Part shown: positions 17,017 to 25,844 of the stretch, in pieces
How positions within the stretch are numbered: the stretch's first letter is position 1
Layout of the letters: each line of letters begins with the position of its first letter
NCBI GenBank assembly: GCA_028285685.1
Contig: JANQOR010000013.1
Coordinates: forward strand, 1 to 39,096
Direction: 5' to 3'
Length of the DNA: 39,096 bases
Origin: Cyclobacteriaceae bacterium
GTDB lineage: Bacteria > Bacteroidota > Bacteroidia > Cytophagales > Cyclobacteriaceae
Notes under the pieces: generated by a model
Database searches by the model: none
Seen by the model: the letters and a program-made list of their open reading frames with translations, nothing else
What the model was told of the DNA's origin: nothing
Program-made: the position numbers and the translations under genes

Positions 17017-18126
17017 TTAGTCTCTGTCTACAAAAATAGGTGTGTCTTTAATAGCTATTATCAATTCTCCCCCCACTGCATCGATTGAAAGCTGGCTGCG
17101 TCTGGTGTTAGCATTCCCAACGTCTCCAGAAAGAGAGATCAGCCCATCGTCCTCAAATGTTTCTTTTCTCATCGTCAACATACTATTGGGGAGTATCATC
17201 CGATCCTCCGGGCCTTTGATAATTGTCTTGATATAAGATGCTTGATTTAAAACAAGATTTATGTCGGTAGATTTTCCAGTAATGTCAATACTGCTGAAAT
17301 CTCTATTGATTCTACTTAAATAAATATCACCGTAGCTGAAGTCAAGTCTGGCACCACCACCAATGTACTCCGTCGTGAGGTCAGTGAAAGATCCTTCTCC
17401 CATTATTTCTGTAACCTCGGTGAGTCTGATCTTATCGTTTCTAGAATTGAATTGGATACGTTCCACTTTTTCAATAAGAATTTCCGAGCTTCCGCTCTCA
17501 AAATTCAATTTTCCCGCCTCATCGATCTTGAACTCAGATCCTCTGAGTGTAAGGATTGCATCCTTTACATTTCCGAAAGAAGCCTTTCCAAAACTATGCT
17601 TCAAGTTCATAGACTCCTCAATGTGGTTTGCTTTTATGTCGCCGTGCGATACGTTCAAGTCTACTTTTCCATAAAGATCAGCGAGATAAACATCACCAAA
17701 TTTGTTTTCGACACTCAGGTCTACTTTTTCAGGAAGCCACACCTGATAGTCAACCTGAAGCTTGTTGTTTGGCCCAACAACTCCTTCCACTTCACTCATA
17801 AGACTCCCGAAGAAGCCACTTCCCTTTTCTACCTCAGTCACAGCCGAAATAATGCTTCCTACTTTGCGAAATCGAATATTCACTCGATCCATTGATTTCC
17901 GCACGACGGAGCTATTCCTACCCTCAGCCTTAACCAAAACCTCGAATCGAACAGAATCAAGATCCCAGGTTTGGATAATCACTTCTCCGTACTTACTCAC
18001 AATCTCGACTTTCGCGTTCTCTTGTACAGAAAAGGTTTTGTTATAGTCTCGTTCCTGCCTTACCTGAGAAAAAGCCAGGGCAGCAGAAAGTAAAAGCAGG
18101 GTCAATATGTTAAAGCGCTGATTCAC
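17017..18126 (-). CDS. DUF4097-like secreted beta-helix protein
   Basis: The 369-residue product has a signal peptide (about 1-20, ending AFSQ) and then a run of short beta-repeats such as VSKYGEVIIQTWDLDSVRFEV and VENKFGDVYLADLYGKVDLNVSHGDI. This is the pattern of DUF4097, putative adhesin or envelope proteins often encoded next to ECF sigma/anti-sigma pairs. The start is GTG 18126; no ATG is available before the signal peptide. It overlaps the anti-sigma gene by 17 bases. A role in sensing or modifying the anti-sigma signal is inference. Confidence 0.8.
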   Translation of the reverse strand: MNQRFNILTLLLLSAALAFSQVRQERDYNKTFSVQENAKVEIVSKYGEVIIQTWDLDSVRFEVLVKAEGRNSSVVRKSMDRVNIRFRKVGSIISAVTEVEKGSGFFGSLMSEVEGVVGPNNKLQVDYQVWLPEKVDLSVENKFGDVYLADLYGKVDLNVSHGDIKANHIEESMNLKHSFGKASFGNVKDAILTLRGSEFKIDEAGKLNFESGSSEILIEKVERIQFNSRNDKIRLTEVTEIMGEGSFTDLTTEYIGGGARLDFSYGDIYLSRINRDFSSIDITGKSTDINLVLNQASYIKTIIKGPEDRMILPNSMLTMRKETFEDDGLISLSGDVGNANTRRSQLSIDAVGGELIIAIKDTPIFVDRD

Positions 18127-18586
18127 CTTTTTCTTTTTCTAATTCTGACAAAATTCTTTCAAGGATCTGCAATTTCAGTTGATAATTTTCCATCATGGCC
18201 ATCACCACTTCTTCATTGTCCACATTTTCGCTAAGGTCAGATCTAAGTTCTGCAAAAGCTTCATCCATAGCATTTAAATCTTCCAAAATACGGTCATCAT
18301 CGAGGTGATTTTTTACCAATGAGATCTTTTCATTGATAGCCTCTTCATAGAAACCTTCCATCTCCGCTACTTCGTTTGTTGGAGCACCTTGTGAATTGGA
18401 CATTACCAAAACCGAAGAAATGAAGATCACAGCCAAGCTCGCTGCAACACCAAGGAGCCAACCTCTATATCTCCGCTTAGGAGGGTCAAGTTTGTCGGCA
18501 ATTTTGTTCCAATCGTTTGCATCAAAAGGATAAAGTTCGAAATCCTCAGCATTTGATTCAATATGTTCTTTTAAACTATCCCGCAT
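18110..18586 (-). CDS. Probable membrane anti-sigma factor
   Basis: This 158-residue protein has a cytoplasmic N-terminus (MRDSLKEHIESNAEDFELYPFDANDWNKI), one membrane segment at about residues 43-62, and a helical periplasmic part rich in Glu and Leu. It follows an ECF sigma gene with an 11-base overlap. Size, topology and linkage match anti-sigma factors that hold the sigma at the membrane. No classical zinc-binding HxxxCxxC motif is seen, so the call rests on context. Confidence 0.75.
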   Translation of the reverse strand: MRDSLKEHIESNAEDFELYPFDANDWNKIADKLDPPKRRYRGWLLGVAASLAVIFISSVLVMSNSQGAPTNEVAEMEGFYEEAINEKISLVKNHLDDDRILEDLNAMDEAFAELRSDLSENVDNEEVVMAMMENYQLKLQILERILSELEKEKGESAL

Positions 18587-19142
18587 TTTGACTCCTTTCT
18601 TCTTCTAATATTTTTCTAATTCGAGCCTTGGCCTTACTGTATTGTGCTTTTGAAGCCGATTCAGTAACACCAAGTATGTCCCCAATTTCCTTATGATCGT
18701 ATCCTTCAAACAAATAAAGGTTTAACACTGTCCTACATCCATCTGGCAGCAAATCGATGCTCTGCATGATCTGGCTAGCCTGAAATTGAGCGTATTCGTA
18801 ATCGTCTTCCTCCTCTTCAATAAAGTCCTGGCCTTCCTCTAATTGTGCTGTTTCCAGCCTCTTTTTTCTTAGCGCATTTATGCAGTTGTTAACAACAATG
18901 CGCTTTACCCAGGAACTGAAAGTGTTCACCTCTCGAAGGTTCGACAGCTTCTGAAAAGCATCAATAAACGACTCCTGGAGAAGATCTTTCGCAACCTCCT
19001 CATCACCCATCATCCTTCGACAGATGTTATACATTGCCTTCGAATAGAGCCCATACAAAGATGACATTGCGCCCTGATCGCCTCGCTGACTCTCAATAAT
19101 CAGATGCTTATGAATATTCTGTTGTGTGCTCACTTCCTCCAT
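18576..19142 (-). CDS. ECF-type RNA polymerase sigma factor
   Basis: This 188-residue sigma-70 family protein shows region 2 (LYSKAMYNICRRMMGDEEVA followed by DLLQESFIDAFQKLSNL and FSSWVKRIVVNNCINALRK) and region 4 (LPDGCRTVLNLYLFEGYDHK, then EIGDILGVTESASKAQYSKA). An acidic linker EEEEDDYEYAQ joins them. ATG 19142 was chosen; a TTG seven codons upstream overlaps the preceding stop. It is followed by its probable anti-sigma factor, a DUF4097-like protein and two outer-membrane proteins. This unit is likely autoregulated and responds to envelope state. Confidence 0.93.
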   Translation of the reverse strand: MEEVSTQQNIHKHLIIESQRGDQGAMSSLYGLYSKAMYNICRRMMGDEEVAKDLLQESFIDAFQKLSNLREVNTFSSWVKRIVVNNCINALRKKRLETAQLEEGQDFIEEEEDDYEYAQFQASQIMQSIDLLPDGCRTVLNLYLFEGYDHKEIGDILGVTESASKAQYSKAKARIRKILEEERSQNAG

Positions 19143-19159
19143 AGAGACAGCATTCTGCT

Positions 19160-19753
19160 TCAAAGGTTTCTATAAAGACGAGAAAAAATCATATTTTCAT
19201 GAAAAAATGCTTCCTTCACCTCACTAAAACGGTTTTGGATAACAAAATGGTGGATATTCTTCATCCTTTTTGATTCTAGGGCAGCAAAAACCCGGAAGAA
19301 GAGATGCATTAGATTAATCAGCCATATCCGCGTAACAGGTTGAAAATCAATGACAATGAGCTTCCCTTTTTCAGGTAAATGATCCCCAATTACTTCAATT
19401 GCCCTATTTAAGTTGCTTGCGTTGAAACAATCCAGAAAGAAGGGACAGATGACTAGATCAAACACTTTAGAACTTTCAAAAGTTAAAAAGTCAGACTCTA
19501 AAAATTCAATTGTTGAATCAACCTGCCTGGTCTTTGCTTTCCGGATCATAGCAGGAGATTTTTCAACATAAGTAATTCCGGCACAAGGTGGCATTTGTGT
19601 CAAGAACCTTCCCGTTCCTCCTCCGATGACAAGGACATTGTCCTCGCATCCAACTTCTTCAAAAAAATGTTCAGTTGCCATATCCAGATTTTTGCCAAAG
19701 AAAATCTGGACCAATCGATCGTATATCGGTGCTATGAAATCAAAATTATTCAC
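19160..19753 (-). CDS. UbiE-like class I SAM-dependent methyltransferase
   Basis: The 197-residue product starts FDFIAPIYDRLVQIFFG, the N-terminal signature of UbiE/MenG-like methyltransferases. SAM motif I is LVIGGGTGRF (41-50), an acidic residue follows in YVEKSP, and FDLVICPFFLDCF is the post-motif strand. The start is GTG 19753, overlapping the stop of the UbiA-like gene by four bases (GTGA), so translation is coupled. The pairing with a UbiA-like membrane protein suggests both act on one lipid-soluble substrate. The substrate is not known and it may be unrelated to respiratory quinone. Confidence 0.82.
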   Translation of the reverse strand: MNNFDFIAPIYDRLVQIFFGKNLDMATEHFFEEVGCEDNVLVIGGGTGRFLTQMPPCAGITYVEKSPAMIRKAKTRQVDSTIEFLESDFLTFESSKVFDLVICPFFLDCFNASNLNRAIEVIGDHLPEKGKLIVIDFQPVTRIWLINLMHLFFRVFAALESKRMKNIHHFVIQNRFSEVKEAFFHENMIFSRLYRNL

Positions 19754-20547
19754 AAGAGCTCAGAAAAAATCGGGAGCAAAAAAACCGCATCCCCGATGGT
19801 TCGGTATCTATCTCTCTTACCCGACCAGCTTGGATTGAAGCTCAATAGAGTAAATACAACTAGTACAATAATCAGGTACAATGAATACAATGTGGATTCT
19901 TTTATTGACAGAAAACCAATAGCAAATCCAATTGCTAAAACTGTCAATATTAGTCGAAAAAGTCTTTCATGACCTAGCAGAGTTGCAATTGAACTGAAGG
20001 AGTCGGCCTGATCTTCTTTATATTCAAACCAACTAAAAATGATCAAATTCAGAAAGGAAATAGTCAATAGCAACACGAAGGAAAAGACATCGAAACTATG
20101 AGAAAGCGATATTGGAGCGACAAGAATTCCTAGGGTGTACACAATTGAAATGTATATCTCTTTTAGGCCAAATCGTGCAAGCTTGGATTGAAAAAGAACG
20201 TACATGAAACAAAAGAGAACTAGCACCAAGCCTCCTATCAAAATTGATCGTGGCACAAAAAATAAAGTGACTCCTGCAAGTACTAAAACGACAATGACAA
20301 CATACTTGAGACTAGATTCATTCTTTCGGTGAAAAATATACCGTTCTCGTTTTCCCGACTCGGCAGCTTTTGAATCCTTTAAGTGATCGATCGTGTAAAT
20401 CAACCAAATAGATGTACCCAATAAAATGTACGCGGGCCAGGCAACTGAAACGTTATATGTCTTGGAAAAAAAATGGAGCAGAATAACTGCTCCAAAAACT
20501 ATGTCTATTGACAGGTGCTGTAATACTCTATAGAGACGGACTAGCAT
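19750..20547 (-). CDS. UbiA-like integral membrane protein
   Basis: The 265-residue product has about eight hydrophobic segments. It carries two Asp-rich sites placed like those of UbiA prenyltransferases: YTIDHLKDSK with D54 and D58, and FEYKEDQADSFSSIATLLG with E175, D179 and D182. UbiA enzymes use such sites to hold Mg-diphosphate. The motifs differ from the canonical NDxxDxxxD, so the activity is uncertain. ATG 20547 overlaps the atpG stop by one base, coupling it to the ATP synthase genes. A downstream UbiE-like methyltransferase overlaps it in turn. Confidence 0.62.
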   Translation of the reverse strand: MLVRLYRVLQHLSIDIVFGAVILLHFFSKTYNVSVAWPAYILLGTSIWLIYTIDHLKDSKAAESGKRERYIFHRKNESSLKYVVIVVLVLAGVTLFFVPRSILIGGLVLVLFCFMYVLFQSKLARFGLKEIYISIVYTLGILVAPISLSHSFDVFSFVLLLTISFLNLIIFSWFEYKEDQADSFSSIATLLGHERLFRLILTVLAIGFAIGFLSIKESTLYSLYLIIVLVVFTLLSFNPSWSGKRDRYRTIGDAVFLLPIFSELL

Positions 20548-21425
20548 TAACCCTGTGCAAGGGCCTCTGCTCCACCAACAATCTCAAGAATTTCCTTCGT
20601 AATCGCCGCCTGGCGAGTTCGGTTGTATGTCAATCTCAAATCCTTCAGTAACTCATCAGCATTGTCAGTTGCCTGATCCATTGCTGTCATTCGTGCTCCT
20701 TGTTCCGATGCATTTGACTCAAGCAGGGCTTTGAAAAATTGAATTTTTAAAGACTTAGGAACAAGTTCGTTGAAAACAAATTCCCGTGAAGGCTCATAGA
20801 TGTAGTCCACCGTAGTCTCTGATTCAGATTCAGGCTGCGTAATAGGAAGGAATTGCTCATTCTTCAGAACTTGAGTGGCAACATTCTTGAATTCGTTGTA
20901 AACGATCTCCACCTGATCATATTGGCTTTCCTGAAATGCGCTCATCACAAATTCTGCTGCCGCAGCAGCGTCCTCGAAATTGAGATCGTGCATCAAATGA
21001 TAGTATTGATCTTGGATCTGGTATCCTCTTTTCTTGAAGTACTCGTAGGACTTCTTTCCAACTGGCAAAATTTTAAGTCCTCCTCCTTGCTCAGCAGCAC
21101 TATATTTTTCTGCTATCAGAGCCCTGGTGTGTTTGAAAATATTGCTGTTGAATGCGCCGCAAAGACCTCTGTCAGAAGAAACTACTATTAAAAGAACATT
21201 AGAAATCTCTCTTTCTTCTGAGAATGGGTTATCACTGCCGCCTCCCCCGGACGCCGATACATTTTGAATGATCTCAGACATTTTTTGAGAGTACGGCCGC
21301 ATCTGAATGATTCGATCCTGTGCCCTTCTCAGCTTAGCGGCCGCCACCATTTTCATGGCTTTGGTGATCTGCTGAGTTGACATTACCGAAGATATTCTCC
21401 CTTTTACTTCTTTAAGATTGGCCAT
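20547..21425 (-). CDS. atpG: ATP synthase F1 subunit gamma
   Basis: Gamma is the central rotor shaft of F1. The 292-residue product begins with NLKEVKGRISSVMSTQQITK followed by AMKMVAAAKLRRAQ, the N-terminal shaft helix. It holds SSDRGLCGAFNSNIFK, the conserved DxGLCG loop, and ends with MTAMDQATDNADELLKDLRL and NRTRQAAITKEILEIVGGAEAL, the C-terminal helix. It is the last Fo/F1 gene of this cluster; atpD and atpC do not follow. The next gene overlaps its stop. Confidence 0.97.
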   Translation of the reverse strand: MANLKEVKGRISSVMSTQQITKAMKMVAAAKLRRAQDRIIQMRPYSQKMSEIIQNVSASGGGGSDNPFSEEREISNVLLIVVSSDRGLCGAFNSNIFKHTRALIAEKYSAAEQGGGLKILPVGKKSYEYFKKRGYQIQDQYYHLMHDLNFEDAAAAAEFVMSAFQESQYDQVEIVYNEFKNVATQVLKNEQFLPITQPESESETTVDYIYEPSREFVFNELVPKSLKIQFFKALLESNASEQGARMTAMDQATDNADELLKDLRLTYNRTRQAAITKEILEIVGGAEALAQG

Positions 21426-21450
21426 TCGTTAAAACTCTACTATTGAATTC

Positions 21451-23028
21451 TTAATTGTACCTTGAAGCGATATCTTTTGCTATCTCTTCCAACTTGCCAA
21501 CGGCATCATCAGTAAGTTTTCCAGCTTTTAGGTCCTCAAGGGCCTCCTTCCCCTGGCTTTTCATCGCATCGATAAACTGAATTTGATAATCCTTAGCTTT
21601 TTCTTCCGGCACCTTATCAAGGAATCCTTTCGTTGATGCGTAGATAATTGCCACTTGTTCTTCAACGGGAATAGGAGAGTATTGCGGCTGCTTCAAGATT
21701 TCCTGATTCTTCCTACCTCGATCAATTGTTCGCTGTGTAGCTGCATCAAGGTCTGAACCGAATTTTGCGAAGGCTTCAAGCTCCCTGAATTGTGCTTGGT
21801 CCAATTTCAAGGTACCAGCCACCTTTTTCATCGACTTGATTTGAGCATTACCACCCACCCGCGAGACAGAGATACCCACATTAATCGCCGGCCTTATTCC
21901 CGAGTTAAACAGGTTGGTTTCAAGGAAAATTTGTCCGTCCGTAATTGAAATTACGTTAGTTGGAATGTACGCTGTAACATCTCCCGCTTGAGTCTCAATG
22001 ATTGGAAGTGCCGTCAAAGATCCACCCCCCTTGACTTTATCTTTTAGTGATGGTGGAAGATCATTCATTTCCTTTGCCACCGAATCATCATTGATGACTT
22101 TTGCTGCTCTTTCCAAAAGTCTTGAGTGAAGGTAAAATACGTCGCCAGGATACGCTTCACGTCCTGGAGGTCGTCTCAGAAGTAGTGATACCTCTCTATA
22201 AGAAACAGCTTGTTTTGAAAGGTCATCATAGATTACCAGCGTAGGTCGTCCTGTATCCCTGAAGTACTCACCGATTGCTGCACCTGTAAACGGAGCAAAG
22301 AATTGCATCGGTGCTGGGTCGGATGCAGATGAGTTAACGATGATCGTATAATCCATCGCTCCGGCTTTTTCCAACTGAGCAACTATTCCAGCAACAGTAG
22401 ACGCTTTTTGTCCGACCGCCACGTAGATACAGTAAACAGGTTCTCCTCTGTCGTAAAACTCTTTCTGATTGATGATGGTATCGATCGCTACAGCGGTCTT
22501 ACCAGTCTGACGGTCACCAATTATTAATTCCCGTTGGCCTCTTCCAATTGGGATCATAGAGTCAATAGCAGTGATACCCGTTTGAAGTGGCTCACTTACC
22601 GGCTCTCGATAGATTACACCAGGAGCTTTTCTTTCCAATGGCATTTCGAACATTTCGCCTTCGATGTCCCCTTTGCCATCTATGGGCTGACCCAAGGTGT
22701 CTACTACTCTCCCACACATTCCGTCACCGGCCATAATTGACCCAATTTTACCTGTTCTCTTCACCGTATCTCCTTCCATTACTTCACTAGAATCTCCCAG
22801 GAGCACAACTCCAACATTATCCTCCTCGAGGTTCAAAACCAATGCATTCAACCCATTTTCGAATTCAATCAACTCACCTGCCTGAGCATTAGTCAAACCA
22901 TAAATCCTGGCTACACCATCGCCAACTTGCAATACTGTACCTACTTCTTCAAGTTCAGCTTCCGACTTAAAATTAGAGAGCTGCTCTCTTAATATTGCTG
23001 AAACCTCATCGGGTCTTACTTGTGCCAT
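21451..23028 (-). CDS. atpA: ATP synthase F1 subunit alpha
   Basis: Alpha carries the non-catalytic nucleotide sites of F1. The product has 525 residues. The Walker A motif is [11 protein letters not shown] (171-181), followed by [14 protein letters not shown] and the Walker B strand [13 protein letters not shown]. The arginine finger is in [29 protein letters not shown] lies at the N-terminal barrel. Length and motifs are those of a normal active alpha subunit. It lies between atpH and atpG as usual. Confidence 0.98.
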   Translation of the reverse strand: MAQVRPDEVSAILREQLSNFKSEAELEEVGTVLQVGDGVARIYGLTNAQAGELIEFENGLNALVLNLEEDNVGVVLLGDSSEVMEGDTVKRTGKIGSIMAGDGMCGRVVDTLGQPIDGKGDIEGEMFEMPLERKAPGVIYREPVSEPLQTGITAIDSMIPIGRGQRELIIGDRQTGKTAVAIDTIINQKEFYDRGEPVYCIYVAVGQKASTVAGIVAQLEKAGAMDYTIIVNSSASDPAPMQFFAPFTGAAIGEYFRDTGRPTLVIYDDLSKQAVSYREVSLLLRRPPGREAYPGDVFYLHSRLLERAAKVINDDSVAKEMNDLPPSLKDKVKGGGSLTALPIIETQAGDVTAYIPTNVISITDGQIFLETNLFNSGIRPAINVGISVSRVGGNAQIKSMKKVAGTLKLDQAQFRELEAFAKFGSDLDAATQRTIDRGRKNQEILKQPQYSPIPVEEQVAIIYASTKGFLDKVPEEKAKDYQIQFIDAMKSQGKEALEDLKAGKLTDDAVGKLEEIAKDIASRYN

Positions 23029-23058
23029 AATTTTATTCCTTTCCAGCCTATCAGCTGA

Positions 23059-23598
23059 CTATTTAGTTTGAAGTGTTAGTTTAATATTTTTTAGCTGTCC
23101 GCTCACGCTCTGATCTACCTGCTTGTCACCGACCTTAAGCACGTATCCACCAATGATCTCGGAATCTATCTTCTCTTTGATGATCGGTTTCTTCCCTGTG
23201 ATTTTCTTAGCAATTTTTTCTATCTCCTTGACCTGGTCAGATGAAAGTTTGATACTTGAAGTGACTGATACTTCTTGCAGTCCCTTTTTGATGTTGTAGA
23301 GGCGTAAGAACTCCTCAGCAACCTCTTTAAGTACACCTTCCCTGCTTTTCCTGGTGATCAGATCGAAAGATTGTAACGTCAGGGCATTCATCTTACCCTT
23401 AAATGCTGCATTCAATATCTCCGCCTTCTTCAAATGTGGTATGATTGGGCTATTCAACATGAGCGCAAAACTTTTGCTTTCCCTGCACACGTTCACAAAC
23501 CCCTCCATATCAGCTTTCACAGCATCCAATGCTTTTTTCTCCTCAGCTAATTCAAGGATAGGTTTGGCATATCGTTGTGCTATTCTTGCTGCAGACAT
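23059..23598 (-). CDS. atpH: ATP synthase F1 subunit delta
   Basis: Delta (OSCP-like) joins the b stalk to the top of F1. The 179-residue product has the N-terminal helical domain (RIAQRYAKPILELAEEKKAL) and the C-terminal signature VTSSIKLSSDQVKEIEKIAK followed by SEIIGGYVLKVGDKQVDQSV. Its ATG lies one base after the atpF stop. Confidence 0.95.
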   Translation of the reverse strand: MSAARIAQRYAKPILELAEEKKALDAVKADMEGFVNVCRESKSFALMLNSPIIPHLKKAEILNAAFKGKMNALTLQSFDLITRKSREGVLKEVAEEFLRLYNIKKGLQEVSVTSSIKLSSDQVKEIEKIAKKITGKKPIIKEKIDSEIIGGYVLKVGDKQVDQSVSGQLKNIKLTLQTK

Positions 23599-23599
23599 T

Positions 23600-24094
23600 T
23601 TAATTTATTTCGATTTCCTTGATGAATTTGTCTAGGAGATTCTTCTGAGACTTGTCATCAGAAAGTTTTTCCCTGAGCACCTTCTCTGCAACCTCTATGG
23701 ACAGTGATGCCACAACCTCTTTGATCTCTTTGACAGCAGCTCTTCTCTCTCCCTCAATTGATTCTTGTGCATCTTTTATCATCTTCTGTGTGATATCAGA
23801 AGTTTCGGACTTAGCCTTATCTATTATTCCCGTAGCTTCTTCTTTGGCTGCTTTCAAGATCTGATCACGCTCTATTCTTGCTTCTTGCAAAAGATATTCG
23901 TTGTCAGATTTGATCTGTTCCATTTCTTCTTTCGCATTCTCGGCGGCTCGCAGTGAATCCTCAATCTGATGTTCGCGTGCTTTGAGTGAACCAATGATGG
24001 GTTTCCATACGAACAGAGCCAAGACCACAAAAACGATCAGGAAAACAATCGTTTGCCAAATAATAAGACCAATGTCAGGAGTTACTAATTCCAC
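23600..24094 (-). CDS. atpF: ATP synthase Fo subunit b
   Basis: Subunit b is the membrane-anchored stator stalk. One membrane segment (about residues 8-29, GLIIWQTIVFLIVFVVLALF) is followed by a highly charged helix through residue 164 (REHQIEDSLRAAENAKEEME). The start is GTG 24094, with no ATG at a fitting place. An 84-bp gap with a strong hairpin separates it from atpE, the widest gap inside the cluster. Confidence 0.95.
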   Translation of the reverse strand: MELVTPDIGLIIWQTIVFLIVFVVLALFVWKPIIGSLKAREHQIEDSLRAAENAKEEMEQIKSDNEYLLQEARIERDQILKAAKEEATGIIDKAKSETSDITQKMIKDAQESIEGERRAAVKEIKEVVASLSIEVAEKVLREKLSDDKSQKNLLDKFIKEIEIN

Positions 24095-24135
24095 GTTAAA
24101 ATATTTTTTAGTTCAATTTCCATAAACAAATAAAT

Positions 24136-24169
24136 CCTGATCCTGACACCTAATGCGAACAGGATCAGG
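24136..24169 (-). terminator. Hairpin after atpE (attenuator or mRNA-stabilising stem)
   Basis: CCTGATCCTG and CAGGATCAGG form a perfect 10-bp stem around a 14-base loop, lying inside the 84-bp atpE-atpF gap. Read on the minus strand, ten bases separate it from the atpE stop and a moderately T-rich tail (ATTTATTTGTTT) follows. It could stop part of the transcripts after the c subunit or protect the atpE 3' end. Confidence 0.6.
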
Positions 24170-24178
24170 TTTTGGTAA

Positions 24179-24394
<216 letters not shown>

Positions 24395-24421
24395 TTATTT
24401 ATAGTTAAAAAAATTCCTTAT

Positions 24422-25459
24422 TTAATGATGCTCTTCAACCGCCTGACCGAAATACATGGCGGATAGAAGAGTAAAAACATACGCTTGAAGAATTGCTACA
24501 AACAATTCCAAAAAATACATCACAGATGCAAAAAGTGATGCTACCACACCCACACCAATACTTCCAGCGATAAAAGTCAAACTGATTATACTCAAGATGA
24601 TGATATGCCCCGCTGTAATATTTGCGAACAATCGAATCATCAACGAAAATGGTTTTGTCACAATTCCCACTAATTCAATCGGCACTAGAATAATATACAA
24701 CGGAATTTTGGCTGTCCAATGCATTGAATCACCTACAGGATCCAGCATGTGCATCCAGTAGGTCTTTCTGCTTGATGCCAATGTGATAATGAGTGAGAAA
24801 ACCGCCAACGTCATCGTCACTGCGATGTTTCCACTCATGTTGGCTGCCGCAGGTAGTAAACCCAGCAAATTCCCGAACCAAATGAAGAAAAACAATGTCA
24901 GCATGTAAGGGAGGTATTTTTCATACCTAGGTCCGATATTTGGCTTTACAATTTCATCTCTGACAAAGACAATAATTGGCTCGAAAAAGGACTGAATCCC
25001 CTTGGGTGCTCTACCCTCATTTTTCTTGTACCCTCTCTTTACTGCAAAAAACACCAATAAAAGTGCTGCAGCATTGAAGAATAGAAACAGCACATTCTTA
25101 GTAATCGATAGATCTAATACATGATCCCCATTTTCCAAGGTGATATGATCATGGTCCATGACATATCCATTGTAGGGAACTTCCTCATGTGCTTCGTTAT
25201 AAAAGTTGGAAGACATAAACATGTCCAGGCCACTACTTTCACTGTAAACAATGACAGGAAGAGGAATGGTAAAGCCATGAAAAATTTCCCATGAGTGCGA
25301 GTCCTGAATGTGGTGATTAATCATCGCACCAGGATCAAATTTATCGCCATCACCACCAGCACGCGCAAACGAAAAAATCACGGAGACAAAGACAAAAAAT
25401 ACAGATAAAATGCTGATTCTCAATGCTCTAGATAATGGTCTCGGATACTGTTGGTTCAT
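24422..25459 (-). CDS. atpB: ATP synthase Fo subunit a, N-terminally extended
   Basis: Subunit a holds the proton half-channels. The essential Arg is R276 in SLMIRLFANITAGHIII. The 345-residue length exceeds the usual 250-270. Residues 1-34 look like a cleavable signal (LSVFFVFVSVIFSFARA), and about 35-118 is a His-rich soluble stretch (NHHIQDSHSWEIFHG and MDHDHITLENGDH). Membrane helices start at about 122. Extended a subunits are common in Bacteroidota. The extra part would face the periplasm; its role is unknown. Confidence 0.95.
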   Translation of the reverse strand: MNQQYPRPLSRALRISILSVFFVFVSVIFSFARAGGDGDKFDPGAMINHHIQDSHSWEIFHGFTIPLPVIVYSESSGLDMFMSSNFYNEAHEEVPYNGYVMDHDHITLENGDHVLDLSITKNVLFLFFNAAALLLVFFAVKRGYKKNEGRAPKGIQSFFEPIIVFVRDEIVKPNIGPRYEKYLPYMLTLFFFIWFGNLLGLLPAAANMSGNIAVTMTLAVFSLIITLASSRKTYWMHMLDPVGDSMHWTAKIPLYIILVPIELVGIVTKPFSLMIRLFANITAGHIIILSIISLTFIAGSIGVGVVASLFASVMYFLELFVAILQAYVFTLLSAMYFGQAVEEHH

Positions 25460-25477
25460 TACAAAATATTGGCCTCT

Positions 25478-25843
25478 CTAATTTCGCCGCAAGTTAGCCA
25501 ATACCACGATCAATTCAAATACAAAATAAACCAAATAAACGGCCAGAAATTGATATGAAAATTGAATTATGTCCTCGACTTTCAAAAAGTAGAATACAAG
25601 CAATAGAAATAGCCCAGTGAGCATTCTAAAACCAATACTTGCTATGGCAAACATTGGAAAATTTGTAGGGTTCTTTTCTGCCAAATTAAGAAGCCAGGCA
25701 ACTACAAACGATTGTATGAAGAAGAAAGTCGAAAGTGTCGGAAAGTGTCGGTGCAAATAACCAGAAAATATGACCTCATTAAGAGCAAAGATGAGTAATA
25801 ATACTCCGGTGATAATAGCAGTGGTGATTAAATACTTTTTCAA
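25478..25843 (-). CDS. Four-helix membrane protein at the AtpI position
   Basis: This 121-residue protein has about four membrane segments (ITTAIITGVLLLIFAL, LSTFFFIQSFVVAWLLNL, FRMLTGLFLLLVFYFL, FLAVYLVYFVFELIVVLAN). It is placed between atpZ and atpB, where many bacteria carry atpI, a helper for c-ring assembly or Mg uptake. Sequence similarity to AtpI is not obvious by eye, so the role is inferred from position and topology. The start is TTG 25843, one base after the atpZ stop; no ATG is available near it. Confidence 0.75.
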   Translation of the reverse strand: MKKYLITTAIITGVLLLIFALNEVIFSGYLHRHFPTLSTFFFIQSFVVAWLLNLAEKNPTNFPMFAIASIGFRMLTGLFLLLVFYFLKVEDIIQFSYQFLAVYLVYFVFELIVVLANLRRN

Positions 25844-25844
25844 A

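Noticed and set aside
25731-25750. Perfect 10-bp tandem duplication (GAAAGTGTCG twice) inside the AtpI-position gene, which could signal a frameshift.
   Set aside because: The reading frame stays open and both sides encode plausible membrane segments, so a frameshift is unlikely without comparison to relatives.
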